A stretch of 64,000 nucleotides of DNA from Actinomadura hibisca NBRC 15177 (GTDB lineage Bacteria; Actinomycetota; Actinomycetes; Streptosporangiales; Streptosporangiaceae): contig NZ_BCRO01000037.1 in NCBI RefSeq assembly GCF_001552635.1, positions 1 through 64,000 on the forward strand. The letters are read 5' to 3'. Position 1 is the first letter of the stretch, and the number at the start of each line of letters is the position of its first letter. Below are positions 29,026-37,323 of this stretch, in pieces. The translations under genes and the position numbers were made by a program. The notes below the pieces were generated by a model that was given only the letters and a program-made list of their open reading frames with translations, was not told the origin of the DNA and did not search any database.

Positions 29026-29218
29026 CGCGCCCCCGCTCACTCCACGCGACATACCGCGGCAGACCGTCCATACTCCGGCGGCGTTACGCACTCCCAGGTC
29101 AGCACCCTGCCAATCCCAGGCAAGCGACCACAACTCCCCGAACCGATGTGCCACCGGCAGCACCGCAGTCACACTGAGTTTCCACAACATGACCGGACGC
29201 ACCCCCGTGGAGACTCAC

Positions 29219-29599
29219 ATGCGCAGCACCCCCGTGCTCGCCGGCACCATCGCCCTTCTCACCGCCCTCCCCGCACAGGCCACCGTCGCCCCACCCGGCG
29301 CGGAGCTCAACCTGAAGGTGACCGGACAGTCCAAACCCGACCGTGGGGCCTTCCTCGCGTGTCCCGGCGGCCTCGGCAACCACCCGCACGGCGAGCAGGC
29401 CTGCGCCGACCTCGCCACCGCCCGCGGGGACTTCGAGGCGCTGCCCGGCGACCCGCACGGCTGCACCAAGGAGTACGCCCCGGTCACCGCCGTCGCGACC
29501 GGCGCCTGGTACGGCCGACCGGTCCGGTGGAGCCGCACCTACGCCAACGCCTGCGTGATGGACGCCGCGACCGGACCGGTCTTCCGGTTCTGGAGATGA
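29219..29599 (+). CDS. Secreted SSI-type subtilisin inhibitor
   Basis: A 126-residue exported protease inhibitor of the Streptomyces subtilisin inhibitor family (MEROPS I16). The ATG at 29219 has GGAG six bases upstream. The signal peptide is MRSTPVLAGTIALLTALPAQA. The mature part has the conserved pattern of four cysteines: LACPGGLGNHPHGEQACADL, the reactive-loop region GDPHGCTKEYAPV, and NACVMDA. The loop has Gly-Cys-Thr-Lys-Glu-Tyr near the position of SSI's Met-Cys-Pro-Met-Val-Tyr, so P1 is probably Lys, which points to trypsin-like rather than subtilisin-like targets (inference). Confidence 0.93.
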   Translation: MRSTPVLAGTIALLTALPAQATVAPPGAELNLKVTGQSKPDRGAFLACPGGLGNHPHGEQACADLATARGDFEALPGDPHGCTKEYAPVTAVATGAWYGRPVRWSRTYANACVMDAATGPVFRFWR

Positions 29600-29606
29600 G
29601 CGGCCG

Positions 29607-30893
29607 CTAGTCCCAGAACGAGGGCTCGGCAGCGGGCGCCCGGCGCGGCCTCTCCGGCTTCACTTCCTCGACGACCTCGGCCTCGGCCTCGCGGTTCCGC
29701 GTGCGGGCGAGGGCCGCCAGCGCCGTGGTGATCGGGACGGCCGCGATCAGCCCCAGCGTCCCGGCGACGCTGCGGACGATCTCCTGCGCGACCACCGAGC
29801 CGGTGAGCACCTCGCCCAGCGGCTGCCGGCCGATGCTGAACAGCAGCAGCAGCGGCAGCGAGGCCCCCGCGTACGCCAGGATGATGGTGTTGATCACAGA
29901 GGCGATGTGCGCCCGCCCGACCCGCGCCCCCGCCCGGTACAGCTCCGCGAAGCGGTAGGCCGGGTTGGCGTGCGCGAGCTCGCCGACGGTCACCGCCTGG
30001 GTCACGGTGACGTCGTCCAGCACGCCGAGCGACCCGATGATGATGCTCGCCAGCAGCAGGCCCTGCGTGCTGATCTGGTAGCTGAGGTCCAGGTTGAACG
30101 AGCTCTCGTCGGTGATCCCGCTGAGGTGGGTCAGCCCGATCGCCGCCCAGGCCAGCAGGCCCGTCAGCGTCAGGCTGGCCAGGGTGCCGATCACCGCGAT
30201 CGAGGTCGGCACCGTGAAGCCGTGCGTGAGGTACAACACCGCCAGCATGATCGCGGCGGCGCAGACGATCGCGGCCGCCAGCGGCGGCTCCCCGGCCAGC
30301 ACCGCCGGGATCAGGAACTTCAGCAGCAGCACGAACGTGACGGCCAGCCCCACCAGTGCGGTCAGCCCGCGCCACCGCCCGAACGCGACCACCGCCAGCA
30401 CGAAAGCCGCTCCCACCAGCCACAACGGCCCGGAACGGTCGTGGTCCGACAGCTGGTACGGGTTGTCCCCGGGAGCGTCGGCCAGGTGCAGCACGATCAC
30501 CTTGTCGCCGGTCTCGAAGCGCTGGCTGCCCGGCCCGGACGGCAGCGGCGTGGTGATGACCCGGCCCTTCTCCAACCCCTCGGTCAGCTCGATCTGGGCA
30601 TCCCCGCACTTGCGCGGGTCCGGCGGCGGGGCCGTGCCGCCCGTGCCGTTCGGCTCCCCCTCCGCGCCCAGGCCCACCTGCTTGGGGCAGGGCTTGAGGA
30701 CGATCCCGACGACCTTGCCGTGGATCTTGCTCATGCCCGGGGACGGCGCGCCGGCCGCCTTCGGCGCGTCCGGCCACATCCACACCAGCGCGGCGAGCGT
30801 CACCACGGCGAGCGGGACGATCACCGCCAGGCAGGCCCGCACCGCCCCGGGCGAACCGGGCCTCCGCACCCCATGATCATGCCCGGCGCCCAC
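29607..30893 (-). CDS. YibE/F family integral membrane protein
   Basis: A 428-residue membrane protein of the YibE/F family. One N-terminal helix (about 20-40) is followed by an extracytoplasmic region of about 110 residues with two cysteines (KPCPKQVG and RKCGDAQIE). About seven more helices then follow, containing the family stretch IIIGSLGVLDDVTVTQAVTVGEL. The function is unknown; lactococcal homologues have only been studied indirectly. It begins at a GTG 15 bases after the GDT1 stop, so it is probably cotranscribed with the manganese exporter under the upstream riboswitch. Confidence 0.9.
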   Translation of the reverse strand: MGAGHDHGVRRPGSPGAVRACLAVIVPLAVVTLAALVWMWPDAPKAAGAPSPGMSKIHGKVVGIVLKPCPKQVGLGAEGEPNGTGGTAPPPDPRKCGDAQIELTEGLEKGRVITTPLPSGPGSQRFETGDKVIVLHLADAPGDNPYQLSDHDRSGPLWLVGAAFVLAVVAFGRWRGLTALVGLAVTFVLLLKFLIPAVLAGEPPLAAAIVCAAAIMLAVLYLTHGFTVPTSIAVIGTLASLTLTGLLAWAAIGLTHLSGITDESSFNLDLSYQISTQGLLLASIIIGSLGVLDDVTVTQAVTVGELAHANPAYRFAELYRAGARVGRAHIASVINTIILAYAGASLPLLLLFSIGRQPLGEVLTGSVVAQEIVRSVAGTLGLIAAVPITTALAALARTRNREAEAEVVEEVKPERPRRAPAAEPSFWD

Positions 30894-30908
30894 GCCGCAC
30901 CATCCTCG

Positions 30909-31493
30909 TCATCCCGTGACCGCCTCGAACAACGACCAGACCGCCAGGGCAATCATGACGACCCCGCCGACCCGCTGCACCGTCTTGAGCGGAACCCGGT
31001 CGGCGATGAAGCGCCCGGCCACCAGCGCCAGCGCCGACACCGCCATCAGCGCCAGCAACGACCCCAGCGCCACCGACAGCGGCCCGCGCGTGGCGGCCAG
31101 GTTGGCGGTGGTGATCTGCGTCAGATCGCCCCACTCCCCCACGAAAACGACCATGAACGCCGTGAGATAGGTGGGCCAGAACCCGGTGACCTTACGCCCC
31201 GCGTCCACGTCCTCACCTTCATCATCACCACCGCGCAACAAGGTATAAGCCCCAAAGGCGAACAAGACCGCCGCAACGATCTGGACCAAGGGCTTGGGCA
31301 GCAACGAGAACACACTGCCAGCCGCGACGGCGATCGCGACGTGCACCACGAAGGCGCTGGAAGTGCCGAACCAGACCCACAGCGGACGCATGCGGGTGCC
31401 CATCGCCAGCGAGGCGAACATGGTCTTGTCCGGCAGCTCGGCCAGGAAGATCACCGCGAAGGCGGTGGCGAACGTGGCGAGATCGAACGACAT
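30909..31493 (-). CDS. TMEM165/GDT1-family Mn2+/Ca2+ exporter
   Basis: A 194-residue, six-helix cation exporter of the UPF0016/GDT1 family. The two signature ExGD[KR]T-type motifs are AELPDKTMFASLAMG (about 20-33) and VGEWGDLTQITTANLAA (about 115-130); the E and D residues form the ion path. The ATG at 31493 has the purine-rich GGGGGAGGG about 10 bases upstream. Bacterial members export Mn2+ and are commonly preceded by yybP-ykoY manganese riboswitches; just such an element lies at 31612-31714. The YibE/F gene follows in the same operon. Confidence 0.93.
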   Translation of the reverse strand: MSFDLATFATAFAVIFLAELPDKTMFASLAMGTRMRPLWVWFGTSSAFVVHVAIAVAAGSVFSLLPKPLVQIVAAVLFAFGAYTLLRGGDDEGEDVDAGRKVTGFWPTYLTAFMVVFVGEWGDLTQITTANLAATRGPLSVALGSLLALMAVSALALVAGRFIADRVPLKTVQRVGGVVMIALAVWSLFEAVTG

Positions 31494-31611
31494 GAAAGGA
31501 CGGCCCTCCCCCAGGTGCCCGACCGCACCGTCGCACCCGGAAGGCTGGGAGGACCGCTCGGCCCGGCACGACGAATGCACCCGGCCGAAGAGCCGAGCAC
31601 GCCTACCAGAC

Positions 31612-31714
31612 CGAAGGTCTCGTCCACCGCCCCTAGGGACGGCCCGAGGACCGGGCCACCCCTAGGGGCAGCCAGCATGTCGGCCACTCGGCAGTTCGGG
31701 ACTACTCCCCTTCG
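31612..31714 (-). promoter_or_regulatory. yybP-ykoY (Mn2+) riboswitch
   Basis: Read on the minus strand, the element starts CGAAGGGGAGTAG (31714-31702) and ends GACGAGACCTTCG (down to 31612). The GGGGAGTAG and GAGACCTT loops are the two conserved metal-binding motifs of the yybP-ykoY class. The outer helix P1 is a perfect CGAAGG/CCTTCG pair (31709-31714 with 31612-31617), about 100 bases apart as expected. A further hairpin at 31556-31598 could be the expression platform before the GDT1 start at 31493. High Mn2+ should turn the exporter on. Confidence 0.8.
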
Positions 31715-31845
31715 CCAAGGACCAGCGTACCGGAACCACCACTCGGGCCAGGTGTATCGCAGGCATATCGAAATTCGCATACATCACCGCAACACTCCTC
31801 GGCCTTCAGTGGAGGCATGGTCCATGCCAACGAAAGAGGGAAACC

Positions 31846-33153
31846 ATGGCCGTAGACGGGAGCTGGAACCGGCGTTCGTTGTTGCGGGGCGCAGCCGTGG
31901 TGGCAGGTGCCGCCGCAACCACACCCCTGCTGGGCAAGACGGCACGAGCCAACGGCGGTGACGCGGACGCACTGTTCAAAGCCGGAAAGTTCGAGCAGGC
32001 CGGCCGCGCATACGAGGAGATCCTGAAGAAGGACCCCACGAACCTGCGCGCGGCACGCCAGCGCGGCTACGTCGGGCTGCTGGCCAACAAGTTCCCCGAG
32101 GCCGAGAAGTACCTCACGATGGCCCTCGATCTGGCGCCCGACGACAAGGAGACCAACAGCCTGCTGGGCGACTACTACATCCGGCAGGACAAATTCGCCC
32201 TCTCCGCGCCGCGCTGGCAAGCGGCCGGCGAAACCGGCTACGCCAAATGGTTCGCGGCGATCAGCGGCAGGCCGTACCAAATCCACGGCGACATCGGCCG
32301 CGTGAAATGGCTGCAAACGGACCCGATGCCGCTGGTAGAAGCCTCGGTCAACGGCGGGCCACCGAAGCGCTTCACGTTCTACACCGGCGCCCCGAACCTG
32401 GGCGTGACCGCGAAGACAGCCAAGGAAGCGGGACTGCAACCCGTCTACAAGGAAAAGACCGAGTTCGAAGGCCAGTCCCTCTGGGTGTATTACGGGGTGC
32501 TGGACTCCTTCAAGCTGGGCGGCATCGAGCTGCGCAACGTCCCCGTGAGCTGGTCGGCGCCGGAGTCGGGCGAAGCCACCGACACCGGCAACGACGGCAT
32601 GATCGGCACGTGGGTCTTCTACCACCTGCTGACCACCTTCGACTACGCGGACCGGTCCCTGATCCTGCGCCGCCCGACCCCCGAAGCAGCCGCCAAGGTA
32701 CGCGCCGACGCCGCACGATCGGGAACCAGGCCCCTACCGCTATGGCTGTCCCGCGACCACGACGTCAACAGCATCGGCAACATCGCCACCTCTGGCCCAC
32801 GGGTGATGGGTGTGAACTTCGGCGGAGCCGGCGAGAACACGGCGGGCATGCCCGGGGAGGTGGCCAAGCAGCTGCGGATCCGCACCGACTACGACCGCCC
32901 GCTCGAAACCGCCGCCCACAGCCACGCAACGGTCACCTACCCCTGCTACCCGAAGGAGATCCGCATCGGCGACGCCGTCGCCAACGAGGTCTACTGCGAG
33001 ATGGACCCGACCATGCCGCTGAACGTGCCCTGGCCCTACGGCCCCGGCTTCGACACGATCGGCCACTTCGCCCACAGCTTCTGGAAGCCCTACAACATCA
33101 CCCTCGACTTCACCGGCATGAACCTGTACATCACCCGAGGCAAAGCCACCTGA
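31846..33153 (+). CDS. Tat-exported TPR / degenerate aspartic-protease-like protein
   Basis: A 435-residue secreted protein. NRRSLLRGAAVVAGAAA at the N-terminus is a twin-arginine signal. Residues about 38-130 hold tetratricopeptide repeats (ADALFKAGKFEQAGRAYEEIL; AEKYLTMALDLAPDDKETNSL). The rest resembles bacterial retropepsin-like proteases: RFTFYTGAPNL (176-185) aligns with the [L/F]xxDTGAxx active site, and DGMIGTWVFYHLLTTFDY (250-267) with the downstream IGxxxLxxFxxxxDY region. The catalytic Asp is replaced by Tyr179, so it is probably inactive as a protease and may be a binding protein. AGAGGG precedes the ATG. A perfect terminator follows. Confidence 0.75.
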   Translation: MAVDGSWNRRSLLRGAAVVAGAAATTPLLGKTARANGGDADALFKAGKFEQAGRAYEEILKKDPTNLRAARQRGYVGLLANKFPEAEKYLTMALDLAPDDKETNSLLGDYYIRQDKFALSAPRWQAAGETGYAKWFAAISGRPYQIHGDIGRVKWLQTDPMPLVEASVNGGPPKRFTFYTGAPNLGVTAKTAKEAGLQPVYKEKTEFEGQSLWVYYGVLDSFKLGGIELRNVPVSWSAPESGEATDTGNDGMIGTWVFYHLLTTFDYADRSLILRRPTPEAAAKVRADAARSGTRPLPLWLSRDHDVNSIGNIATSGPRVMGVNFGGAGENTAGMPGEVAKQLRIRTDYDRPLETAAHSHATVTYPCYPKEIRIGDAVANEVYCEMDPTMPLNVPWPYGPGFDTIGHFAHSFWKPYNITLDFTGMNLYITRGKAT

Positions 33154-33168
33154 CCACCGCCAACAAGA

Positions 33169-33198
33169 AGGCCCCTCCCGAGTACTCGGGAGGGGCCT
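33169..33198. terminator. Bidirectional terminator before tRNA-Thr
   Basis: A 30-base perfect palindrome (15-bp arms 33169-33183 and 33184-33198) followed by ctcttt on the plus strand. It lies between the TPR/protease-like gene and the converging tRNA-Thr. Confidence 0.92.
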
Positions 33199-33207
33199 CT
33201 TTGGTGG

Positions 33208-33280
33208 AGCCGCCTATCGGAATCGAACCGATGACCTATTCATTACGAGTGAATCGCTCTGCCGACTGAGCTAAGGCGGC
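33208..33280 (-). tRNA. tRNA-Thr (anticodon CGU)
   Basis: A 73-base cloverleaf on the minus strand, starting GCCGCCTTAGCTCAG at 33280. The acceptor stem GCCGCCT/AGGCGGC, the anticodon arm ATTCA-CTCGTAA-TGAAT with anticodon CGT, and the T arm with GGTTCGAATCC are all intact. The CCA end is encoded (33205-33207). It reads ACG threonine codons. Confidence 0.97.
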
Positions 33281-33283
33281 CGG

Positions 33284-33303
33284 CCGCACGTGTGTGCGTG
33301 CGG
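33284..33303 (-). terminator. Short hairpin between the TAP peptidase gene and tRNA-Thr
   Basis: CCGCACG (33284-33290) and CGTGCGG (33297-33303) form a 7-bp stem with a 6-base loop, 37 bases after the peptidase stop and next to the tRNA 5' end. It could terminate the upstream gene or only mark the tRNA leader. Confidence 0.35.
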
Positions 33304-33340
33304 CGGGCAGCAGTCTACCGGGTCTTGGGGGGTGCGTGCA

Positions 33341-34876
33341 TCAGCCGCAGCGGGTGCCGTCCTTCGGGGGCTCGCCGGTGGTCAGGTAGTGGTCGGTCGC
33401 CTTCGTGATGCAGGGGTCTCCCTGCAGGTAGGCGGTGTGGCCGTCGCCGTCGAGGGTCAGCAGGACGCCCGAGTCGAGCTGGGAGGACAGCGCTTCGGCC
33501 CAGGCGTAGGGGGTGGCGGGGTCGCGGGTCGTGCCGATCACCAGGATCGGGGCGGCGCCCTTGGCGGTCACGGCCTTCGGCTCGGCCTTGGGCTGGACGG
33601 GCCAGTACACGCACGGCAGGCCGCCCCAGACCACGAACTCGCCGAAGCGGGGCGCCGCCTTCTTGGCCTCGTCGGCGGACTTGCCGTAGGTGGCGGCGTC
33701 CGGCGGATTGGGCTTGTCCACGCAGTTGACGGCCATGTTGGCGGCGGCCTGGTTGCTGTAGGAGCCGTCGGGCTTGCGTTCGACCATGAAGTCGGCGATC
33801 GCCAGCAGTTGGGTGCCGTCGCCTCGTTGGATCGCTTGGGTCAGGGCCTGGCGCAGGAGGGGCCAGGACTCCTTGTTGTAGAGGGCCGTCGCTATGCCCA
33901 TCGTGGTCCACGACTCGGTCACCTTGCGGGCGTCGCGGCTGTTGCTCAGGGGTTTCTGGTCCGCCTGGCGCAGCAGGTCGGAGACCTTGGTCAGGGCCGC
34001 TTCGGTGTTCGTTCCCAGGGGGCAGGTCGGGGTCTTGACGCAGTCGTCGGCGAACGCGCGCAGCGCCGTCTCGAAGCCCTTGGCCTGTTCCACCAGGAGG
34101 CCGGTGGACGACTGCTTGGGGTCCACCGCGCCGTCCAGGACCAGTGCGCGGACGTTCTTGGGGAACTGCTCGGCGTAGAACGCGCCCAGGTAGGTGCCGT
34201 ACGAAGCGCCGTAGTAGGTCATCTTCTGGTCGCCCACGGCGGCGCGCAGGACGTCCATGTCGCGGGCGGCGTTCTGGGTGCCGACGTACGGCAGGCGGGC
34301 GGCGGAGTTGGTCTGGCAGGACTGCGCGAACGTCTTGCTCTCCGCTGCCAAAGCGTCCTTCTCGGCCTGGTCGTCGGGCGAGGAGTCGGTGCTGAAGAAC
34401 TTGTCGAAGCCCGGGCCGTCCAGGCAGCGGACGGGCGAGCTGGCGCCGACGCCGCGCGGGTCGAACCCCACGATGTCGAAGCGTTTGCGCAGGTCGGAAC
34501 CGAAGGTGCGGGCCGCCTGGCGGGTGAACTCCACGCCCGACGCACCCGGGCCGCCCGGGTTGGTGAACAGCGAGCCGACGCGGTCCTTCTTGTCTTCGGC
34601 GGGCAGCCGGATCAGCGAGATGTCCAGGTCTTCGCCCGGTTTGGTGTAGTCGAGCGGGGCCTTGGCCGTGGCGCACTGGAAGCCGCCGCCGCAGTCCTTC
34701 CAGGTGAGCTTCTGCCCGTAGTAGCGCTCCAGCCCGGCCGGTGACCGCCCATCGGGCTTGCCGGTCGCTGGGGATGGCGGTTCTGCCTCGGTGTTGCAGG
34801 CCGTGGTCAACGCCAGTGCCAGCAGCACCGCTCCGGTGATCCTTGTCGCCCGCACCCTGGGCCCCCGTCTCTGCAT
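33341..34876 (-). CDS. Lipoprotein tripeptidyl-aminopeptidase-like alpha/beta hydrolase
   Basis: A 511-residue exported hydrolase of the Streptomyces TAP/SlpD family (S33). The signal peptide ends ALALTTACNTE, a plausible lipobox with the acylated Cys near 27. The alpha/beta fold has the oxyanion loop FTNPGGPGASG, DIVGFDPRGVG, and the nucleophile Ser in YYGASYGTYLG. C-terminal ILVIGTTRDPATPYAWAEAL carries the catalytic Asp region and GDGHTAYL the His, belonging to a TAP-like C-terminal domain. It should remove short peptides from extracellular protein N-termini. AAGG lies just before the ATG. Confidence 0.92.
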   Translation of the reverse strand: MQRRGPRVRATRITGAVLLALALTTACNTEAEPPSPATGKPDGRSPAGLERYYGQKLTWKDCGGGFQCATAKAPLDYTKPGEDLDISLIRLPAEDKKDRVGSLFTNPGGPGASGVEFTRQAARTFGSDLRKRFDIVGFDPRGVGASSPVRCLDGPGFDKFFSTDSSPDDQAEKDALAAESKTFAQSCQTNSAARLPYVGTQNAARDMDVLRAAVGDQKMTYYGASYGTYLGAFYAEQFPKNVRALVLDGAVDPKQSSTGLLVEQAKGFETALRAFADDCVKTPTCPLGTNTEAALTKVSDLLRQADQKPLSNSRDARKVTESWTTMGIATALYNKESWPLLRQALTQAIQRGDGTQLLAIADFMVERKPDGSYSNQAAANMAVNCVDKPNPPDAATYGKSADEAKKAAPRFGEFVVWGGLPCVYWPVQPKAEPKAVTAKGAAPILVIGTTRDPATPYAWAEALSSQLDSGVLLTLDGDGHTAYLQGDPCITKATDHYLTTGEPPKDGTRCG

Positions 34877-35019
34877 CGCGCCTTGTACGCCCCCGCCTAC
34901 GCTACGTCCGCGCGCGGTGCGGGGGCCACCTGGTCAGCTACCCCGGTACTGGCACTCGATGCCGTCGAGCGGTCGGTTCGGTTCTTTCTCGGAGTCGTCC
35001 CCGGCTTCGGTGAGGGGCG

Positions 35020-35406
35020 TTACTGGTTGTTCGCGTTCTGTTCGGGGCCGCCAGGGCCGCCGCCTCGGCCGTTGCGTTGGGGGGCCAGGGACGAGCATGC
35101 CTGCATGGCCTTCTGCTGCTCGGCTGACATCGACGGGCGGTTGCTCGGGCGTTGGCGGGGAGCGTCGGTGGGGCGTGCGGTTGGCGCGTCGCTCGGGCGG
35201 CCGGACGGCCTGTTGCCCCGGCCCTGCGGCATCGTGACGCCCTGCTTTTCCATGCAGGAGCGGAAGGCCACCATCGGGTCGCCAGCGGTGTTGGGCGCGC
35301 TCTTGTCGCCTTCGTCTTTTGCTCCTCCGCAGGCGCCGGTGAACAGCAGCGCGCAGGCCAGTGCTGCGCCGCCCAGCCTGCGGCCGGAGCGGGTGAGTGC
35401 CTTCAT
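35020..35406 (-). CDS. Small Gly/Pro/Asn-rich lipoprotein
   Basis: From the ATG at 35406 the protein is 128 residues. The signal peptide ALACALLFTGACGG ends in a probable lipobox cysteine (about 24). The mature part has a conserved-looking FRSCMEKQGVTMP and QQKAMQACSSLAP, two cysteines that could pair, around a Pro/Arg/Asp-rich stretch, and a GRGGGPGGPEQNANNQ end. Homologous small lipoproteins lie beside MacAB-type systems in actinomycetes (from memory). The gene is last in the five-gene operon, 17 bases after the DUF5666-like gene. Confidence 0.7.
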   Translation of the reverse strand: MKALTRSGRRLGGAALACALLFTGACGGAKDEGDKSAPNTAGDPMVAFRSCMEKQGVTMPQGRGNRPSGRPSDAPTARPTDAPRQRPSNRPSMSAEQQKAMQACSSLAPQRNGRGGGPGGPEQNANNQ

Positions 35407-35423
35407 GTGCTGGTCCCCTGTTC

Positions 35424-36050
35424 TCAGTTGCCGCGGCGCATGCCGCCGGCCTCGCTGACGGTGGTGGCGGTGACGGTGCCGTCGGAGCCGGCGGTGCCGC
35501 GCACCATGACCGTCGTGCCCGAGCCGAGGTCGGCCACCGTGCCGTTCTTCGTGACGGTGATCTTGGTCTTGCCGCTGGTGCGGATCTTGACGGTGCGGCC
35601 GTCGGCGGTGCGGAGGGTCAGGCTGTTCTTGCCCACGGCGGTCACGGTGCCGAGGGTCATGTCTCCGTTGCTGTTCTGGGGGCCCATTCCGCCTCCTGGA
35701 GGCATCCCGTTCTGGCCGCCGTACGGTCTCCCGCCTGGGGCGTTGTTCGGCATGTTGCGGCCGTAGCCTCCGGTCGTTCGGTTGCCTGGGCCTGCGGCGT
35801 TCGGGGCGGTGTCGTCCGCGCGCCATTTCTGGGCCTGGCTGCCGCCGATGAACCCGGCCACCAGCAGCAGGCCGGACGCCAGCACGAGGGTCGGCACGGG
35901 CAGCGACCTGCGGCTCTGTGGCGCCGTGAGTCCGTCGTCTTCGGGGAACGGGGACGTCGCCAGCAGTTCGGCGTCGCTCATCGGCTTGTCGGGCTTGGCG
36001 TGCACGCCGTCCTCCTTATTCCGGGCCGTCCTGCGGCCGGGGTCACTCAT
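35424..36050 (-). CDS. Membrane-anchored DUF5666-like protein
   Basis: A 208-residue protein with a charged cytoplasmic N-terminus, one helix (about 50-68), a Gly/Asn/Pro-rich spacer (about 85-128) and a C-terminal OB-like beta domain of the DUF5666 type (GTVTAVGKNSLTLRTADGRTV; MVRGTAGSDGTVTATTV). It starts 8 bases inside the permease gene end, so it is coupled to it. Such domains may bind ligands in the envelope; an accessory role in the exporter is inferred from context only. Confidence 0.75.
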   Translation of the reverse strand: MSDPGRRTARNKEDGVHAKPDKPMSDAELLATSPFPEDDGLTAPQSRRSLPVPTLVLASGLLLVAGFIGGSQAQKWRADDTAPNAAGPGNRTTGGYGRNMPNNAPGGRPYGGQNGMPPGGGMGPQNSNGDMTLGTVTAVGKNSLTLRTADGRTVKIRTSGKTKITVTKNGTVADLGSGTTVMVRGTAGSDGTVTATTVSEAGGMRRGN

Positions 36051-37323
36051 GGCGCAGCGCCTCGATCGGGCGCAGCTTGGCCGCGCGGTTGGCGGGGTAG
36101 CCGCCGAAGAACAGGCCGATCGCCACCGAGACGCCGAGGGCCAGCACGATCGACGACGGCACCAGCACCGGCTTGACCCCCACGATCGTGAACCGGCTCC
36201 CCACCACCCCGACCAGCACCCCGAGCACGCCGCCGATCAGGCTCAGCACCGTCGCCTCGGCCACGAACTGGCCGAGGATCGCGCCGCGCGGCGCGCCGAT
36301 GGCCTTGCGGATGCCGATCTCCCGGGTCCGCTCGGTGACGGTGACCAGCATGATGTTGGTGATCCCGATGCCGCCCACCAGCAGGCTGATCGCGGCGACG
36401 GCCGCCAGCAGCACGGTGAACGTCCTGGTCGACTCCCCGACCGCGCTCTGCACGCTGGCCTGGCTGGAGACGGTGAAGTCGGCCGCCGCCGAGCCGGTGA
36501 TCCCGTGCCGCTGGTTCAGGATCTCGGTGACCTCCGACTGCGCGGCGTCCACCGTGTCGGCGCCGGTCGCCTGCACGATGACCTGGTTGAGGCCGCCGTA
36601 GCCGGTGAGGGTCGCCTGGACGGCCGACAGCGGGGCGACCACGATGCTGTCGGGGTCGTTGAAGCTCGACGAGGACGATCCGCTCGCCTTCAGCACCCCG
36701 GCCACGGTGAACCGGATGCCGCCGACGTCGATGCGTTTGCCGAGCGGGTCCACCTGCCCGAACAGTTCCTCGGCGACGGTGCTGCCGAGCACGGCGGTCT
36801 TGGTTCCCGCGGTGACGTCGGCGTCAGTGAACGGTGTCCCGGAGGCGACGGTTTTGTTGGCCGCCGCGAAGTAGGACGGCGTCGTTCCCACGAACTGGTT
36901 GATCGTGACGCTGGTGCCGGAGTACCCGGCCGTCACCGACTGGCTCGTCACCACCGGCGACGCGCTCTTCACCGACGGCGCGGCCTTCCCCACCAGCGCG
37001 GACGCGTCGGCGGCCGTCAGGTCGCGGGCCTGCGTGCGCGGCCCGGTCCGTTGCTGCTGCGACTGGCCGCCCATGCCGGGCGGCCCGCCGAACCCGCCGC
37101 CGCGTCCCCCGCCCCCGCCGCTGGTGGACGGGCTGACGGTCAGCGAGTCCGCGCCGAGCCGCTGGATGCTCTTCTTGACCTGCTCGGCCGAGCCGTTGCC
37201 CACCGCGACCAGCAGGATCACCGCGCCGACCCCGATGAGGATGCCGAGCGTCGTCAGCCCGCTCCGTAGCTTGTCGGCGGCCAGGCCGCGCAGCGCGAAG
37301 CGCAACACCTCCAGCGGGTTCAC
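36043..37323 (-). CDS. MacB-like ABC transporter permease
   Basis: A 426-residue FtsX/MacB-type permease. The GTG at 37323 has GGAGG seven bases upstream and overlaps the ATPase stop. An N-terminal helix (LTTLGILIGVGAVILLVAVGN) is followed by an extracytoplasmic MacB_PCD domain (about 50-285) with an unusual Gly/Pro/Gln-rich insert near 70-105. Three C-terminal helices (about 300-420) carry IGITNIMLVTVTERTREIGIRKAIGA, the family signature. It is the membrane part of the HlyD/ATPase/permease machine that probably exports a peptide or lipid by mechanotransmission. Confidence 0.94.
   Translation of the reverse strand: MNPLEVLRFALRGLAADKLRSGLTTLGILIGVGAVILLVAVGNGSAEQVKKSIQRLGADSLTVSPSTSGGGGGRGGGFGGPPGMGGQSQQQRTGPRTQARDLTAADASALVGKAAPSVKSASPVVTSQSVTAGYSGTSVTINQFVGTTPSYFAAANKTVASGTPFTDADVTAGTKTAVLGSTVAEELFGQVDPLGKRIDVGGIRFTVAGVLKASGSSSSSFNDPDSIVVAPLSAVQATLTGYGGLNQVIVQATGADTVDAAQSEVTEILNQRHGITGSAAADFTVSSQASVQSAVGESTRTFTVLLAAVAAISLLVGGIGITNIMLVTVTERTREIGIRKAIGAPRGAILGQFVAEATVLSLIGGVLGVLVGVVGSRFTIVGVKPVLVPSSIVLALGVSVAIGLFFGGYPANRAAKLRPIEALRHE

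Noticed and set aside
33305..33340. tRNA-Thr promoter with TAGACT as -10 box
   Set aside because: No acceptable -35 hexamer at the right distance, and the position overlaps the end of the preceding gene.
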